This document shows, in pieces, positions 50,776-64,000 of a DNA stretch of 64,000 nt. Below the pieces are notes generated by a model. It worked only from the letters and a program-made list of their open reading frames with translations, ran no database searches and was not told where the DNA came from. The first letter of the stretch is position 1; each line of letters begins with the position of its first letter. This DNA comes from Endobacter medicaginis (GTDB lineage: Bacteria; Pseudomonadota; Alphaproteobacteria; Acetobacterales; Acetobacteraceae), in assembly GCF_014192375.1 (NCBI RefSeq), contig NZ_JACHXV010000006.1:124001-188000 (forward strand), written 5' to 3'. A program made the position numbers and the translations under genes.

Positions 50776-52674
50776 TCAGAGCCTGACCCCCTGCGAGGCG
50801 AGGTGGCGCGGGATGTCGACCGTGTAGGTGGTGCCCTGGTCCTGCACGACGTCGAGCGTGGCGCCGAGCTGGCGGGCGAAGCCGCGGATCAGCTGTATGC
50901 CCAGCCCGTCGCGCACGCCGCTCTCCGTCTCGGCGCGCCCCTCGGGAAAGCCGATGCCGTCATCGGCGATGACCAGCCGCAGGCGCTCGATGCCATCGGG
51001 TGCCGCTTCGGCACCGATTTCCGTCAGGCTGAGGGCGATGCGGCCGCTGCGCCCGGGTGGGAAGGCATATTTGACCGCATTGCTGACCGCCTCGGTGATG
51101 ATGAGCGCGATCGGCACGGCCTGGTCCGCAGGCATTTCGATGTCGGGCACCGCGACCTCGAGCCGGATGCGGCCGCCCGTCGCCCGCCCGGCGCGTTCCC
51201 GCGTCACGCCCGCGACGCGCTCTCCCGTCTCGCCTGCGACGTGCTCGCCCGTCGCGCCCACCGCGCGCTCGCCCGTCGCGCCCACCGCGCGCTCGCCCGT
51301 CGCGCCTACGGCGCGCTCGCCCATCGCCTGGAACAGCTGCGCGCAGAGTTCCTCGATGAAGCCGCGCAGGCCCATCGTCTCCGGCTCGCCCTCCTGGTAC
51401 AGATGCCGGTGCAGGGTGGCGAGCGCGCGGACCCGGTCGCGGGCGGAGGCGAATTCGGCCTTCGAGTCGGGCTGCTTGATGCGGTTGGCCTGAAGATTGA
51501 GCAGCGAGGCGATGATCTGGAGATTGTTCTTCACCCGGTGATGAATCTCCTTGATCAGCAGACCCTGCCTGACCTCGGCTGCGGCCAGCTCCGCCTCGTG
51601 ACGCGTCAGCGCCTCGGTCGCCGAGCCGAAGGCCTCCCACAGGCGGCGCAATTCGGCCGGCATCAGCGCGATCCGGCTGCGCTGGAATGCGCCCCCGTGC
51701 CGCCAGCGGTCGACCGCCCGGGTCAGCTCGTCGATCGGGGCCACGATGGCGAGATTGGCCGCGACCACCACCAGCAACAGGGCCGCGCCAAGGATCAGCA
51801 CGATCTCGATCACGCGCAGGAAGAACGCCGCCAGCGCCTGCGCGTCGCTGGTGCCCGGCAGGGTCACGACCAGCAGGTCGACCCCATTGGCGATACGACC
51901 GGAGGCATAATCCTGCTGCTGCGACGACACACCCTCGGTCGTCACCGCGTCACGGCTGGGCCACATGGTCGCCGGCGGCGGTGCCCAGCCGCAATCGCCG
52001 CATAAGGCGCGCACCTCGCCATCGGCGAAGCGCATCCACACCCTCGTGCGGCCGCCATCGATCCCCAGGACACGCTGATGCGGCCCCGGGCCGCTGGCGC
52101 TCCACCAGCCGATCTCGATCTGGGCGACGAGCAACCCCGGGCCGGCCGCCTGCTCGACGGCTTCTGCCGGGCGGGAGACGATGTCCAGGGTCAATGGCTG
52201 CACGTCCGCGGGCAGGATCGCCATCTGACCGGCCGGGGGCAAGGCGATGGCGGTCAGGCCCGGATCGGCGGCCATGCCATGCGACGCCTCCGAACACAGG
52301 ATGCCGTGATGATTGTCGAGGATCGACAGACGTGTGCTTCTCAGCACGTCGAGGCTGACGACGAACCGCAGCATGTCGGCACAGCCACTGTCGGACATGG
52401 TCTTCTGGCGCTCGGCGAGCCGGTCGAGAACGTTGGTTGCGACCTCGATCTGGGTTCGGCTGCGCTCGATGATATGGTCACGCAGGTCGCGCGTCTGCAC
52501 GACGTTGTGCATCCGGACGGCACCGTAATTCTGCCACGCGGTGACCGCGCTGAGCGCCGCCATCGGCAGCGTGGCCAGCAGGATGATGACCAGCATCCGC
52601 TCGTTGACGCCGCCGAACAGCCACCTGCCCCGCGCGGGCCGACGCCGCGGCGGCGCGGTGTGCGCTCCCGTCAT
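50776..52674 (-). CDS. Membrane sensor histidine kinase, HisKA_2 type, with repeat insert
   Basis: The 632-residue kinase has a membrane helix at residues ~27-46, a periplasmic sensor domain to ~285, a second helix at ~288-311 and a HAMP-like linker. The HisKA_2 dimerisation segment is IKEIHHRVKNNLQIIASLLNLQ, with His379 the likely phosphosite. The HATPase domain has TEAVSNAVKYAF (N box) and IADDGIGFPEG (G1). Between them, residues ~452-501 are octapeptide repeats of the type GERAVGAT. HisKA_2/HWE kinases feed PhyR in general stress signalling, and nepR lies ten bases upstream. ATG 52674 is preferred because a GTG at 52740 would lie inside nepR. Confidence 0.9.
   Translation of the reverse strand: MTGAHTAPPRRRPARGRWLFGGVNERMLVIILLATLPMAALSAVTAWQNYGAVRMHNVVQTRDLRDHIIERSRTQIEVATNVLDRLAERQKTMSDSGCADMLRFVVSLDVLRSTRLSILDNHHGILCSEASHGMAADPGLTAIALPPAGQMAILPADVQPLTLDIVSRPAEAVEQAAGPGLLVAQIEIGWWSASGPGPHQRVLGIDGGRTRVWMRFADGEVRALCGDCGWAPPPATMWPSRDAVTTEGVSSQQQDYASGRIANGVDLLVVTLPGTSDAQALAAFFLRVIEIVLILGAALLLVVVAANLAIVAPIDELTRAVDRWRHGGAFQRSRIALMPAELRRLWEAFGSATEALTRHEAELAAAEVRQGLLIKEIHHRVKNNLQIIASLLNLQANRIKQPDSKAEFASARDRVRALATLHRHLYQEGEPETMGLRGFIEELCAQLFQAMGERAVGATGERAVGATGERAVGATGEHVAGETGERVAGVTRERAGRATGGRIRLEVAVPDIEMPADQAVPIALIITEAVSNAVKYAFPPGRSGRIALSLTEIGAEAAPDGIERLRLVIADDGIGFPEGRAETESGVRDGLGIQLIRGFARQLGATLDVVQDQGTTYTVDIPRHLASQGVRL
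51172..51321. repeat. 24-bp tandem repeats inside the histidine kinase gene
   Basis: About six in-frame units of 24 bases encode GERAVGAT three times, then diverged copies (GEHVAGET, GERVAGVT, RERAGRAT). The first three units are almost identical at the DNA level. They sit between the HisKA_2 helix and the ATPase domain, where family members have only a short linker. The copy number is likely variable. Confidence 0.85.
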
Positions 52675-52684
52675 CCCGCCTGCT

Positions 52685-52951
52685 TCATCGACGGCTGGCG
52701 TGGCTCGGATCGTCGGCGCCACCTTCGGCGGTACCGCCACCGTCGCGATCCTCCTCGATCAGGCGCAGCAGTTCCTCGGGTACGGGTTCGCTGGCAATGC
52801 CATCGAACAGGCTGTGCAGGCCCCGGTTGAGCCACAGGTCGAACGCACGCCCGCTTGCCCCTCCGCCCGGAGCCGTCGGCGCGGCCCCCTCGTCCGCCTC
52901 CGGGCGGAGTCGCCGGGCACGGCCAGGTTGCTTTTCGGGGGCTGAGGGCAT
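52685..52951 (-). CDS. nepR: Anti-sigma factor NepR
   Basis: NepR holds the general stress sigma factor EcfG inactive until phosphorylated PhyR binds it. The 88-residue product has the small conserved core LWLNRGLHSLFDGIASEPVPEELLRLIEE at about residues 40-68, flanked by low-complexity Gly/Ala/Glu-rich tails, as is typical. It lies ten bases before the kinase start. The ECF sigma gene at 53.2 kb is 264 bases upstream. In most relatives nepR overlaps or abuts ecfG, so the separation here is unusual. Confidence 0.87.
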   Translation of the reverse strand: MPSAPEKQPGRARRLRPEADEGAAPTAPGGGASGRAFDLWLNRGLHSLFDGIASEPVPEELLRLIEEDRDGGGTAEGGADDPSHASRR

Positions 52952-53104
52952 CGCAGTGAATTCAGACCTGCTGGCGGCATGGACGGGGGTGGAATCGTCC
53001 TGACGCCACCCGGAGATCAGATACGCGGCCGATCCACAGGGGTTGCCCGCGACGCCATCCGCATCGGGCCGATGAGGCGTCTCCCACCCGTCTCATTCCG
53101 TGAC

Positions 53105-53177
53105 TGTGGCCACGAGGCCACACTCGTCGCGGCGGACCAGACCACAAGCCACCCGGAACGCATGTCCCGGGTGGCTT
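53105..53177. terminator. Tandem hairpins downstream of an ECF sigma gene
   Basis: Two dyads lie just past the stop of the sigma gene at 53216. The first met is AAGCCACCCGG-N10-CCGGGTGGCTT, a perfect 11-bp stem at 53146-53177. The second is TGTGGCC-ACGA-GGCCACA, 7 bp, at 53105-53122. Neither is followed by a clear T run, so rho-independent termination would be weak. They separate the sigma gene from nepR and could isolate the two transcripts. Confidence 0.55.
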
Positions 53178-53215
53178 TGGTCCGAGGGCCCGACGCGCGC
53201 AGGCGTCCGGTGGGC

Positions 53216-53848
53216 TCAGGCGCGGAGCGCGCTCATGATGTCGCTCTCGGCGACGAGCTTCACCGAGCGGCCGCCGGTGGCGATGCTGCGCTCCTCGCCG
53301 AGCAGACCTGCCTCGAGCTGGCGGCGGGCACGGAAGACGCGGCTCTTGGCGGTGCCGACGGCGCAGCCGGTCGCCTCGGCCAAGGCCTCGTAACTCATGC
53401 CCTGCACGACCACCATCACCAGCGCCTCGCGCTGGTCGGACGGCAGCTTCGCGATCGACTTGCTCAGATCCTTCAGCGCGAGGCTGTTCTCGTGCGACGC
53501 CTCGGTGGCGAACACCGACGCCGGCACGTCGTCGATATCGGTGGTGTCGCGGCGCTTGCGCAGGTTGGAGATGAACCGGTTGCGCAAGATCCTGTGCATC
53601 CAGGCGGCGAAATTCGTCCCCGGGATGAAGCTCGCCTGAGCCGAGAGCGCGTTGCACACCGCGTCCTGGACCAGGTCCTCGGCGGCGGTGCGATTGCGGG
53701 TCAGCGCCATCGCCTGCACGCGCAGCTTCGGCAGGATCGCGATCACCTGATCGTGGAAGTCGCGGCTGGCGCCGCCCTGGCGGGGCTGGGGCCCCGCGGC
53801 CTGGCTGGAGGTGGTGTCCACGGTCGCCGGGGTCGCATCGAAAGCCAT
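53216..53848 (-). CDS. ECF sigma factor, EcfG-like (first)
   Basis: The 210-residue sigma factor has region 2 at ~30-105 (LPKLRVQAMALTRNRTAAEDLVQDAVCNAL, then GTNFAAWMHRILRNRFISNLRKR). An acidic linker follows, then region 4 at ~135-185 (LPSDQREALVMVVVQGMSYEALAEATGCAVGTAKSRVFRARRQL). The GTNFAAW and FISNLRKR wording is of the ECF15/EcfG sort tied to PhyR-NepR. GGAG stands seven bases before ATG 53848; a longer start at 53872 is less likely. It may be a second, paralogous EcfG or a differently regulated ECF. Strong hairpins follow its stop. Confidence 0.88.
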   Translation of the reverse strand: MAFDATPATVDTTSSQAAGPQPRQGGASRDFHDQVIAILPKLRVQAMALTRNRTAAEDLVQDAVCNALSAQASFIPGTNFAAWMHRILRNRFISNLRKRRDTTDIDDVPASVFATEASHENSLALKDLSKSIAKLPSDQREALVMVVVQGMSYEALAEATGCAVGTAKSRVFRARRQLEAGLLGEERSIATGGRSVKLVAESDIMSALRA

Positions 53849-53986
53849 TGTCGTCTCCTCATCCTGCCGCACGAGGCAGCGGATATTCAGCGGAGCAATG
53901 GATGCCGCGACGACGAGGTTGCATCGTCTCGATCACGAAAACGCGAGCGTCTCGGAGCGTGTCCGGGATTGCGCCGTGCGGCACAT

Positions 53987-54646
53987 TCAAGGTCCGGCAC
54001 CGGCCCCCGCCGCGCCGAGGGTGGCGAGCTGCGCGCGGGCGCGCGAGACACGCGCCTTCATCGTGCCGACGGGCACGCCGCACACCGCGGCCGCCTCCTC
54101 CATCGACATCTCCTGCGCGCCCACCAGCACCAGCGCCTCGCGCAGCAATGCCGGGAGCTTCCACAGCAGGCGCTGGAGTTCCTCCACCTCGGCGCGATGC
54201 TCCACATGCGGGGCAACCACTTCCTCCGCGGCGACGCGACCGGCCAGCAGACGCTGCTCGGTGCGATGACGGCGGATCTGCTCGTAGAACGCATTGCGCT
54301 GGATGGTGAACAGCCAGGCCCGCAGGTTGGTGCCCGGCCGGTACTGCCCGATCGCGGCCAGCGCACGCACCACCGTGTCCTGCACCAGGTCGTCGGCCTG
54401 GCTTGCATCACGCGCAAGGAAGCGCGCGAAGCCGCGCAACTCGGGCAGCAGTGCCGCGATTTGCCGTCGAAGGGCTTTCGGGTCATGCTGCGCGGCACTG
54501 TCTGCGGTCGTCCGGTCGCGTTCCGCCCGGGTGTCCGTCCCGGTCGGGATGCCACCTGCGGGCCCTGGCTGTCCTGTCTTTCCGATGACCGCGATTCCAG
54601 TGTTGAGAGAAGCGACTATGCCTGAGACCCGGCGCAACGACCTCAT
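53987..54646 (-). CDS. ECF sigma factor, EcfG-like (second, divergent from phyR)
   Basis: The 219-residue product has region 2 LPELRGFARFLARDASQADDLVQDTVVRALAAI with GTNLRAWLFTIQRNAFYEQIRRHR, and region 4 LPALLREALVLVGAQEMSMEEAAAVCGVPVGTMKARVSRARAQL. This is classic EcfG wording. It faces phyR head to head; its possible starts (ATG 54646, TTG 54637) fall inside the 5' end of phyR, since no later start is in frame before region 2. True translation may begin at a rarer codon. It is the better candidate for the general stress sigma factor by position. Confidence 0.85.
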   Translation of the reverse strand: MRSLRRVSGIVASLNTGIAVIGKTGQPGPAGGIPTGTDTRAERDRTTADSAAQHDPKALRRQIAALLPELRGFARFLARDASQADDLVQDTVVRALAAIGQYRPGTNLRAWLFTIQRNAFYEQIRRHRTEQRLLAGRVAAEEVVAPHVEHRAEVEELQRLLWKLPALLREALVLVGAQEMSMEEAAAVCGVPVGTMKARVSRARAQLATLGAAGAGAGP

Positions 54647-55385
54647 TCGTGCGCTTCCTTATGCGCGGCGTTATGCACGTGCCGTGACCGGCAGCCAACA
54701 GCGCGGGGACCTGCTGGTCTCCGACAGCCTGCGCGCCATGAACGAGGCCGAGAACGACCCCTATGGCAGCTTGCCGGCCCGTTTCGCGCTCTACGGCTGG
54801 ATCACGGCGCGCTTCAACACCGGCGGGCTCGGCGCCGCCTCGCTCGGCACCGACGCGGCCTCGGGCGGGCTCAGCCAGCGCCAGCGGCAATTGCTGCTGC
54901 TGACCTCTCTGGAGGACGTGCCGCTCGAGGCGGCCGCGATCATCACCGGGCTGGCCGAGGACGACGCCGCCAACGAGCTCGACGACGCCCGCGCCCAGCT
55001 GCGCGACGCCGCGGCGACCGACGTCCTGATCATCGAGGACGAGCCGATCATCGCCATGGACCTCGAAGAGCTCGTGCAGTCCTGCGGCCATCGCGTCGTC
55101 GGTGTCGCCGACAGCGAGAAGGAGGCGGTGCGGCAGGCCGACGAGAGCAAGCCGGGCCTGATCCTCGCCGACATCAATCTCGGCATCGGCGGCGACGGCA
55201 CCACTGCCGTCAGCCGCATCCTCGAGACGCATTATGCGCCGGTGATCTTCGTCACCGCCTATCCCGAGCGGCTGCTGACCGGGGATGCGGTCGAGCCGGC
55301 CTTCGTCATCACCAAGCCGTTCGATCCGATGACCCTGGCCATCGCCACCTATCAGGCGGTCACCGGAGGCGTCACCCTGACCTGA
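54618..55385 (+). CDS. phyR: PhyR general stress response regulator
   Basis: PhyR, when phosphorylated, binds NepR through its sigma-like domain and frees EcfG (partner switching). The 255-residue protein has the N-terminal pseudo-sigma domain (residues ~1-130: LPYARRYARAVTGSQQRGD, LSQRQRQLLLLTSLEDVPLEAAAIITG). A receiver domain follows with acidic Glu140-Asp141, phospho-acceptor Asp185 (ILADINLG), Thr in VIFVTAYPE and Lys in VITKPF. GAGAGAAG precedes ATG 54618. It diverges from an ECF sigma gene and lies 83 bases upstream of glgE. Confidence 0.95.
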   Translation: MPETRRNDLIRALPYARRYARAVTGSQQRGDLLVSDSLRAMNEAENDPYGSLPARFALYGWITARFNTGGLGAASLGTDAASGGLSQRQRQLLLLTSLEDVPLEAAAIITGLAEDDAANELDDARAQLRDAAATDVLIIEDEPIIAMDLEELVQSCGHRVVGVADSEKEAVRQADESKPGLILADINLGIGGDGTTAVSRILETHYAPVIFVTAYPERLLTGDAVEPAFVITKPFDPMTLAIATYQAVTGGVTLT

Positions 55386-55410
55386 GCCCGGAGACGAGGC
55401 CACGGATCAC

Positions 55411-55436
55411 GCAACCGGGGAAAAACACCCGGCGTT
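55411..55436 (+). promoter_or_regulatory. Candidate EcfG-type promoter before glgE
   Basis: GCAAC-N17-CGTT differs by one base from the published EcfG promoter pattern GGAAC-N16/17-CGTT. It lies 32 bases before the glgE start. Trehalose metabolism is a common EcfG target, which supports the guess. I saw no equal match before phyR or nepR. Confidence 0.4.
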
Positions 55437-55468
55437 GAACACCAAGCCGGACAAGTGAGGGAGGCGAG

Positions 55469-58399
55469 ATGGACATGGTCGACAGCCACGACCCGATCGC
55501 CACCCTGCATGGAGCGACCCTTGTCGCGTCAGGCGCCCCCCTGCCGGCCGCCTGGGTCACCTGCCCCCCCGCATCGTGGCGCGATGCGGTCGTCGAGCTG
55601 CCGATGGCTCGGATCGACGGCACTCCCACCGGTCTTGCCACGCGGGCCTACCGGCCTCCCGACCGCGCGCGGCGGCTCGATCCCCGCGGCGAGCTGCCGA
55701 ATCTCGCCACGCTGCACATCACTGACGAAGCCGCCGCCCAGGCCCTTGGTCGCGTATGGGGCGAGGCGATGGCGGCGGGTGGCGCGAAAGGCGCCATTCT
55801 GCGCGGATGGGGTGAGATCCCCGGCTGGGCGACCGGTCTCGTGCTCGCCGGGCTGCGCGAGGCGGCGCCCGGACGGTGGCTGATCGTCGACATGGCCGGA
55901 TGCGACACCCAGCACTGGCCGGCCTTCGCTGTCGCCGATGCGCTCGCTTGCCCGCTTGGCGCCTGGGACGGGCGCAGCGCCTGGTTCGGGTATCTGCTGA
56001 TGCGGCTGCGCGCGATCGCGCCTGTCGTCGCCGTCGATGCGGGCGGCTTGGCCGCGTCCCTCGCGCGGGCGCTCGCCATCCCTCTCATCGGTGCCCACAC
56101 CCCGAACATGGAGACCCCCCCGGCCGTGTCCGAGATCCGCGAAATCCTGTCTGCACCGGAGGCGTCGGTGCTGGTCACGCTGGGCAGTGCAGGCGATCCG
56201 CGCCTGGCGCAGGCCGCCACGCTGCATCTGCTCAACACCGGCGCCGATCGTACGGCGCTGATCGACCCCGCGACGTTCCTGCCCGGTATCGGCGGCCTGT
56301 TCGGGCCCTTCGTCTCGGCGGACGGCATCGAGCTGGTGCCCGGGCGGCCGGTGGAGCTGGCGCCCGGTGCGTCGGCGGAGTTTGCCGCGACCAGGCTGCC
56401 GGCGCGACCCAACCCGGCGATCAGTTCCGCACGGGCCGCGGCGGCCGCCTCGCTCGCGCGGGTGGCGATCGAGGCGATCTCGCCCGCGGTCGATGATGGC
56501 GCCTTCCCCGTCAAGCGCATCGCCGGCGAGCGGGTGGTGGTCGAGGCCGACCTGATCTGCGACGGCCACGACAAGCTCTCCGGCGCGGTGCAGTGGCGCG
56601 GACCGATGCAGAACGCGCTGGGCGATCCGGCGTGGAACGAGGTGGCGATGGTGCCGCTGGGCAATGACCGCTGGCAGGCGAGCTTTCCGGTGGCGACCCT
56701 CGGCCTCTACGAGTTCCGCGTGCTGGGCTGGCGCGATGCCTACGAGACGTTTCGCGACGAGATTGCCAAGAAACATGCCGCGGGCGTGCCGATCGCGCTC
56801 GAGATCCAGGAGGGCACCGAGCAGATCGTGGCCGCCCGCGCCCGCCATCAGGGGGACGAACTGGACTGGCCGCTCACCAGACCGCTCTACACGATGGATG
56901 GCGCCGACGAGGCCACGCGTCTGGAAACGCTGCTCGCACCCGAGACCGCGGACGCCATGCGCCGCGCCGACACCCGCCCCGGCATGTGTGTCACCGGTGT
57001 GTACACAGTCGATGCGGAACGTACCGGTGCGGGGTTCGCGAGCTGGTTCGAGGTGTTTCCACGCTCGATGAGCGACGACGTCTCGCGTCACGGCACTTTC
57101 GCCGATGTCGAACGCCATCTGCCGCGCATCGCCGCGATGGGATTCGACGTGCTTTACTTCCCTCCCATCCACCCGATCGGCCGCACCAACCGCAAGGGCC
57201 CCAATAATACCCTGACCCCTGCCGAGGGCGATCCCGGCAGCCCCTATGCGATCGGCACCGCAGGGGGCGGCCACGACGCGCTGCATCCCGAACTCGGCAC
57301 GCTGGAGGACTTCCTGCACCTGCGCGAGGCCGCGGCCGGGCATGGGCTCGAGCTGGCGATCGACTTCGCCATCCAGTGCTCGCCCGACCATCCCTGGCTG
57401 CGCGAGCATCGCGACTGGTTCGCCTGGCGCCCCGACGGGTCGATCCGCTACGCCGAGAATCCGCCCAAGAAGTATCAGGACATCGTCAACGTCGATTTCT
57501 ACGCCGAGGGCGCGATCCCGGATCTGTGGGTGGCGCTGGCGAAGGTGGTGCTGTTCTGGGCCGGGCAGGGAATCCGGCTGTTCCGCGTCGACAACCCGCA
57601 CACCAAGCCGCTGCCGTTCTGGCAATGGATGATCACCGAGGTGCGCGCGCGCTTCCCCGATGCCGTGTTCCTGGCCGAGGCGTTCACGCGGCCGAAGGTG
57701 ATGAACCGCCTTGCCAAGATCGGGTTCTCGCAGTCCTACACCTACTTCACCTGGCGCAACACGCGGCCCGAGCTGGAGGAATACCTCACCACGCTCACCA
57801 CCGGTCCCGAACGCGAGTATTTCCGGCCGCATTTCTTCGTCAACACGCCCGACATCAACCCGACCTTCCTGCAGACCGGTGGACGCGCCGGTCATCTGGT
57901 CCGCGCCGCCCTCGCCGCCACGCTGTCGGGGCTGTGGGGGGTCTATAACGGCTTCGAACTGTGCGAGGCGACGCCGCTCGCACCCGGCAAGGAGGAATAT
58001 CTCGACAGCGAGAAATTCCAGCTCCGCGCCTGGGACACCGCGCGGCCCGGCAACATCGTCTCCGAGATCACCCGTCTCAACCACATCCGCCGCGCCAACC
58101 CGGCCCTGCATCGCACCGGCGGCCTCGCCTTCCTGCCATCCAGCGATCCGGCGGTGATCGCCTATGAGAAGGCCACCGACGACCGCGGCAACGTCATCTG
58201 CTGCTTCGTCAGTCTCGACCCGCACGCCATCCACGACACCCGCATCGAGCTGCCGCTGTGGAAATCCGGCCTGCCCGGCGAGGCGCATGTCGAGATCGAG
58301 GATCTGATGAGCGGCGTCCGCTTCGGTCTCGACGGCGCCTGGCACGATCTGCGGCTGACGCCGGACATGCCCTTCATCCTGTGGCGTCTGGTCACCTGA
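55469..58399 (+). CDS. glgE: GlgE maltosyltransferase with ~330-residue N-terminal extension
   Basis: GlgE adds maltosyl units from maltose 1-phosphate to alpha-1,4-glucan. The 976-residue product ends with a complete GlgE of ~650 residues (beta-sandwich VVVEADLICDGHDKLSGAVQWRG, then the GH13 barrel). VLYFPPIHPIGRTNRKG, RLFRVDNPHTKPLPFW with nucleophile Asp708, VFLAEAFTRP with acid Glu737, and NTPDINP are visible. Residues 1-~330 are extra: known GlgEs are about 660-700 residues. That extension has AILRGWGEIPGWATGLVLAGL and SVLVTLGSAGDP segments and no domain I recognise. GAGGGAGGCGAG precedes the ATG. treS-mak and glgB follow. Confidence 0.93.
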   Translation: MDMVDSHDPIATLHGATLVASGAPLPAAWVTCPPASWRDAVVELPMARIDGTPTGLATRAYRPPDRARRLDPRGELPNLATLHITDEAAAQALGRVWGEAMAAGGAKGAILRGWGEIPGWATGLVLAGLREAAPGRWLIVDMAGCDTQHWPAFAVADALACPLGAWDGRSAWFGYLLMRLRAIAPVVAVDAGGLAASLARALAIPLIGAHTPNMETPPAVSEIREILSAPEASVLVTLGSAGDPRLAQAATLHLLNTGADRTALIDPATFLPGIGGLFGPFVSADGIELVPGRPVELAPGASAEFAATRLPARPNPAISSARAAAAASLARVAIEAISPAVDDGAFPVKRIAGERVVVEADLICDGHDKLSGAVQWRGPMQNALGDPAWNEVAMVPLGNDRWQASFPVATLGLYEFRVLGWRDAYETFRDEIAKKHAAGVPIALEIQEGTEQIVAARARHQGDELDWPLTRPLYTMDGADEATRLETLLAPETADAMRRADTRPGMCVTGVYTVDAERTGAGFASWFEVFPRSMSDDVSRHGTFADVERHLPRIAAMGFDVLYFPPIHPIGRTNRKGPNNTLTPAEGDPGSPYAIGTAGGGHDALHPELGTLEDFLHLREAAAGHGLELAIDFAIQCSPDHPWLREHRDWFAWRPDGSIRYAENPPKKYQDIVNVDFYAEGAIPDLWVALAKVVLFWAGQGIRLFRVDNPHTKPLPFWQWMITEVRARFPDAVFLAEAFTRPKVMNRLAKIGFSQSYTYFTWRNTRPELEEYLTTLTTGPEREYFRPHFFVNTPDINPTFLQTGGRAGHLVRAALAATLSGLWGVYNGFELCEATPLAPGKEEYLDSEKFQLRAWDTARPGNIVSEITRLNHIRRANPALHRTGGLAFLPSSDPAVIAYEKATDDRGNVICCFVSLDPHAIHDTRIELPLWKSGLPGEAHVEIEDLMSGVRFGLDGAWHDLRLTPDMPFILWRLVT

Positions 58400-58464
58400 C
58401 ACGCCGCGTTTCACCCTCCCGCCCGCCACGCCACAAACGCCAGCCATCGAACGAGCCCGACCAC

Positions 58465-61758
<3,294 letters not shown>

Positions 61759-61832
61759 GTGACGTGTTGTCGTCGGGGAATAAACCGTCGGCGTTCCGGC
61801 CGCGTTGACCTGCCCAACAGGGAGACCCGTCC

Positions 61833-64000
<2,168 letters not shown>

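Noticed and set aside
51172-51321. CRISPR-like repeat array
   Set aside because: Units are contiguous 24-mers without spacers and translate in frame as a peptide repeat.

Overview
The window is about 64 kb of gene-dense, very GC-rich DNA. Both edges cut genes: a fragment at the left and glgB at the right. Several families point to an alphaproteobacterium: a PhyR/NepR/ECF-sigma general stress response locus, the PHA regulator PhaR, an NDUFS4-type complex I accessory subunit, a class I psd-pssA pair, and a fused CysNC. The GC content and the GlgE/TreS glucan genes would suit Acetobacteraceae (Rhodospirillales), but that placement is inference only.

Layout. 0-6.9 kb: housekeeping (phaR, a YahK-type alcohol dehydrogenase, gloB with a nitronate monooxygenase, a methyltransferase-like gene, psd-pssA). 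6.86-7.5 kb: a 142-bp MITE-like inverted-repeat element between CTAG copies, then an orphan NuoB/HycG-like gene that has lost a cluster ligand. 7.8-11 kb: an NCS2 purine permease with adenine deaminase. 11-15 kb: an SDR, APH-type kinase and acyl-CoA dehydrogenase operon resembling LvaD/LvaA/LvaC of levulinate (4-hydroxyacid) catabolism, with a divergent LysR gene. 15-20.3 kb: a second NCS2 permease, an FAD-linked oxidase, a CodA-like deaminase and a LysR gene. 20.3-30.6 kb: an accessory locus with taurine-pyruvate aminotransferase, TonB receptor, MFS permease, CobW GTPase and amidohydrolase in one operon, followed by a TauE-like exporter and a divergent MocR regulator.

30.6-38.4 kb: tRNA-Leu(CAA), sulfate assimilation (cysH, cysD, cysNC), an orphan SsuA/NMT1-like binding protein, tRNA-Asn, ada, csaA-gpt, tRNA-Pro, an NDUFS4-like gene and tRNA-Arg. 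38.4-44.6 kb: a PIG-V-like membrane protein and the glpRDFK operon with a GlpR-like operator and a clear terminator. 44.7-50.7 kb: recQ, an OmpA-like lipoprotein and cydDC. 50.8-55.4 kb: the general stress response locus (HisKA_2 kinase with an octapeptide repeat insert, nepR, two ECF sigma genes, phyR). 55.5-64 kb: glgE with a long unexplained N-terminal extension, a treS-maltokinase fusion and glgB, which together make the trehalose-to-alpha-glucan GlgE pathway.

How the parts connect. The 20-35 kb stretch is sulfur-themed: possible organosulfonate import, transamination and export sit beside sulfate activation and reduction. The stress-response locus lies directly upstream of the GlgE pathway, and a GCAAC-N17-CGTT motif before glgE makes stress control of trehalose/glucan synthesis plausible. 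I saw no rRNA, CRISPR array, integrase, transposase gene or prophage. Functional calls rest on recognised motifs and remembered family sequences; no search was run.
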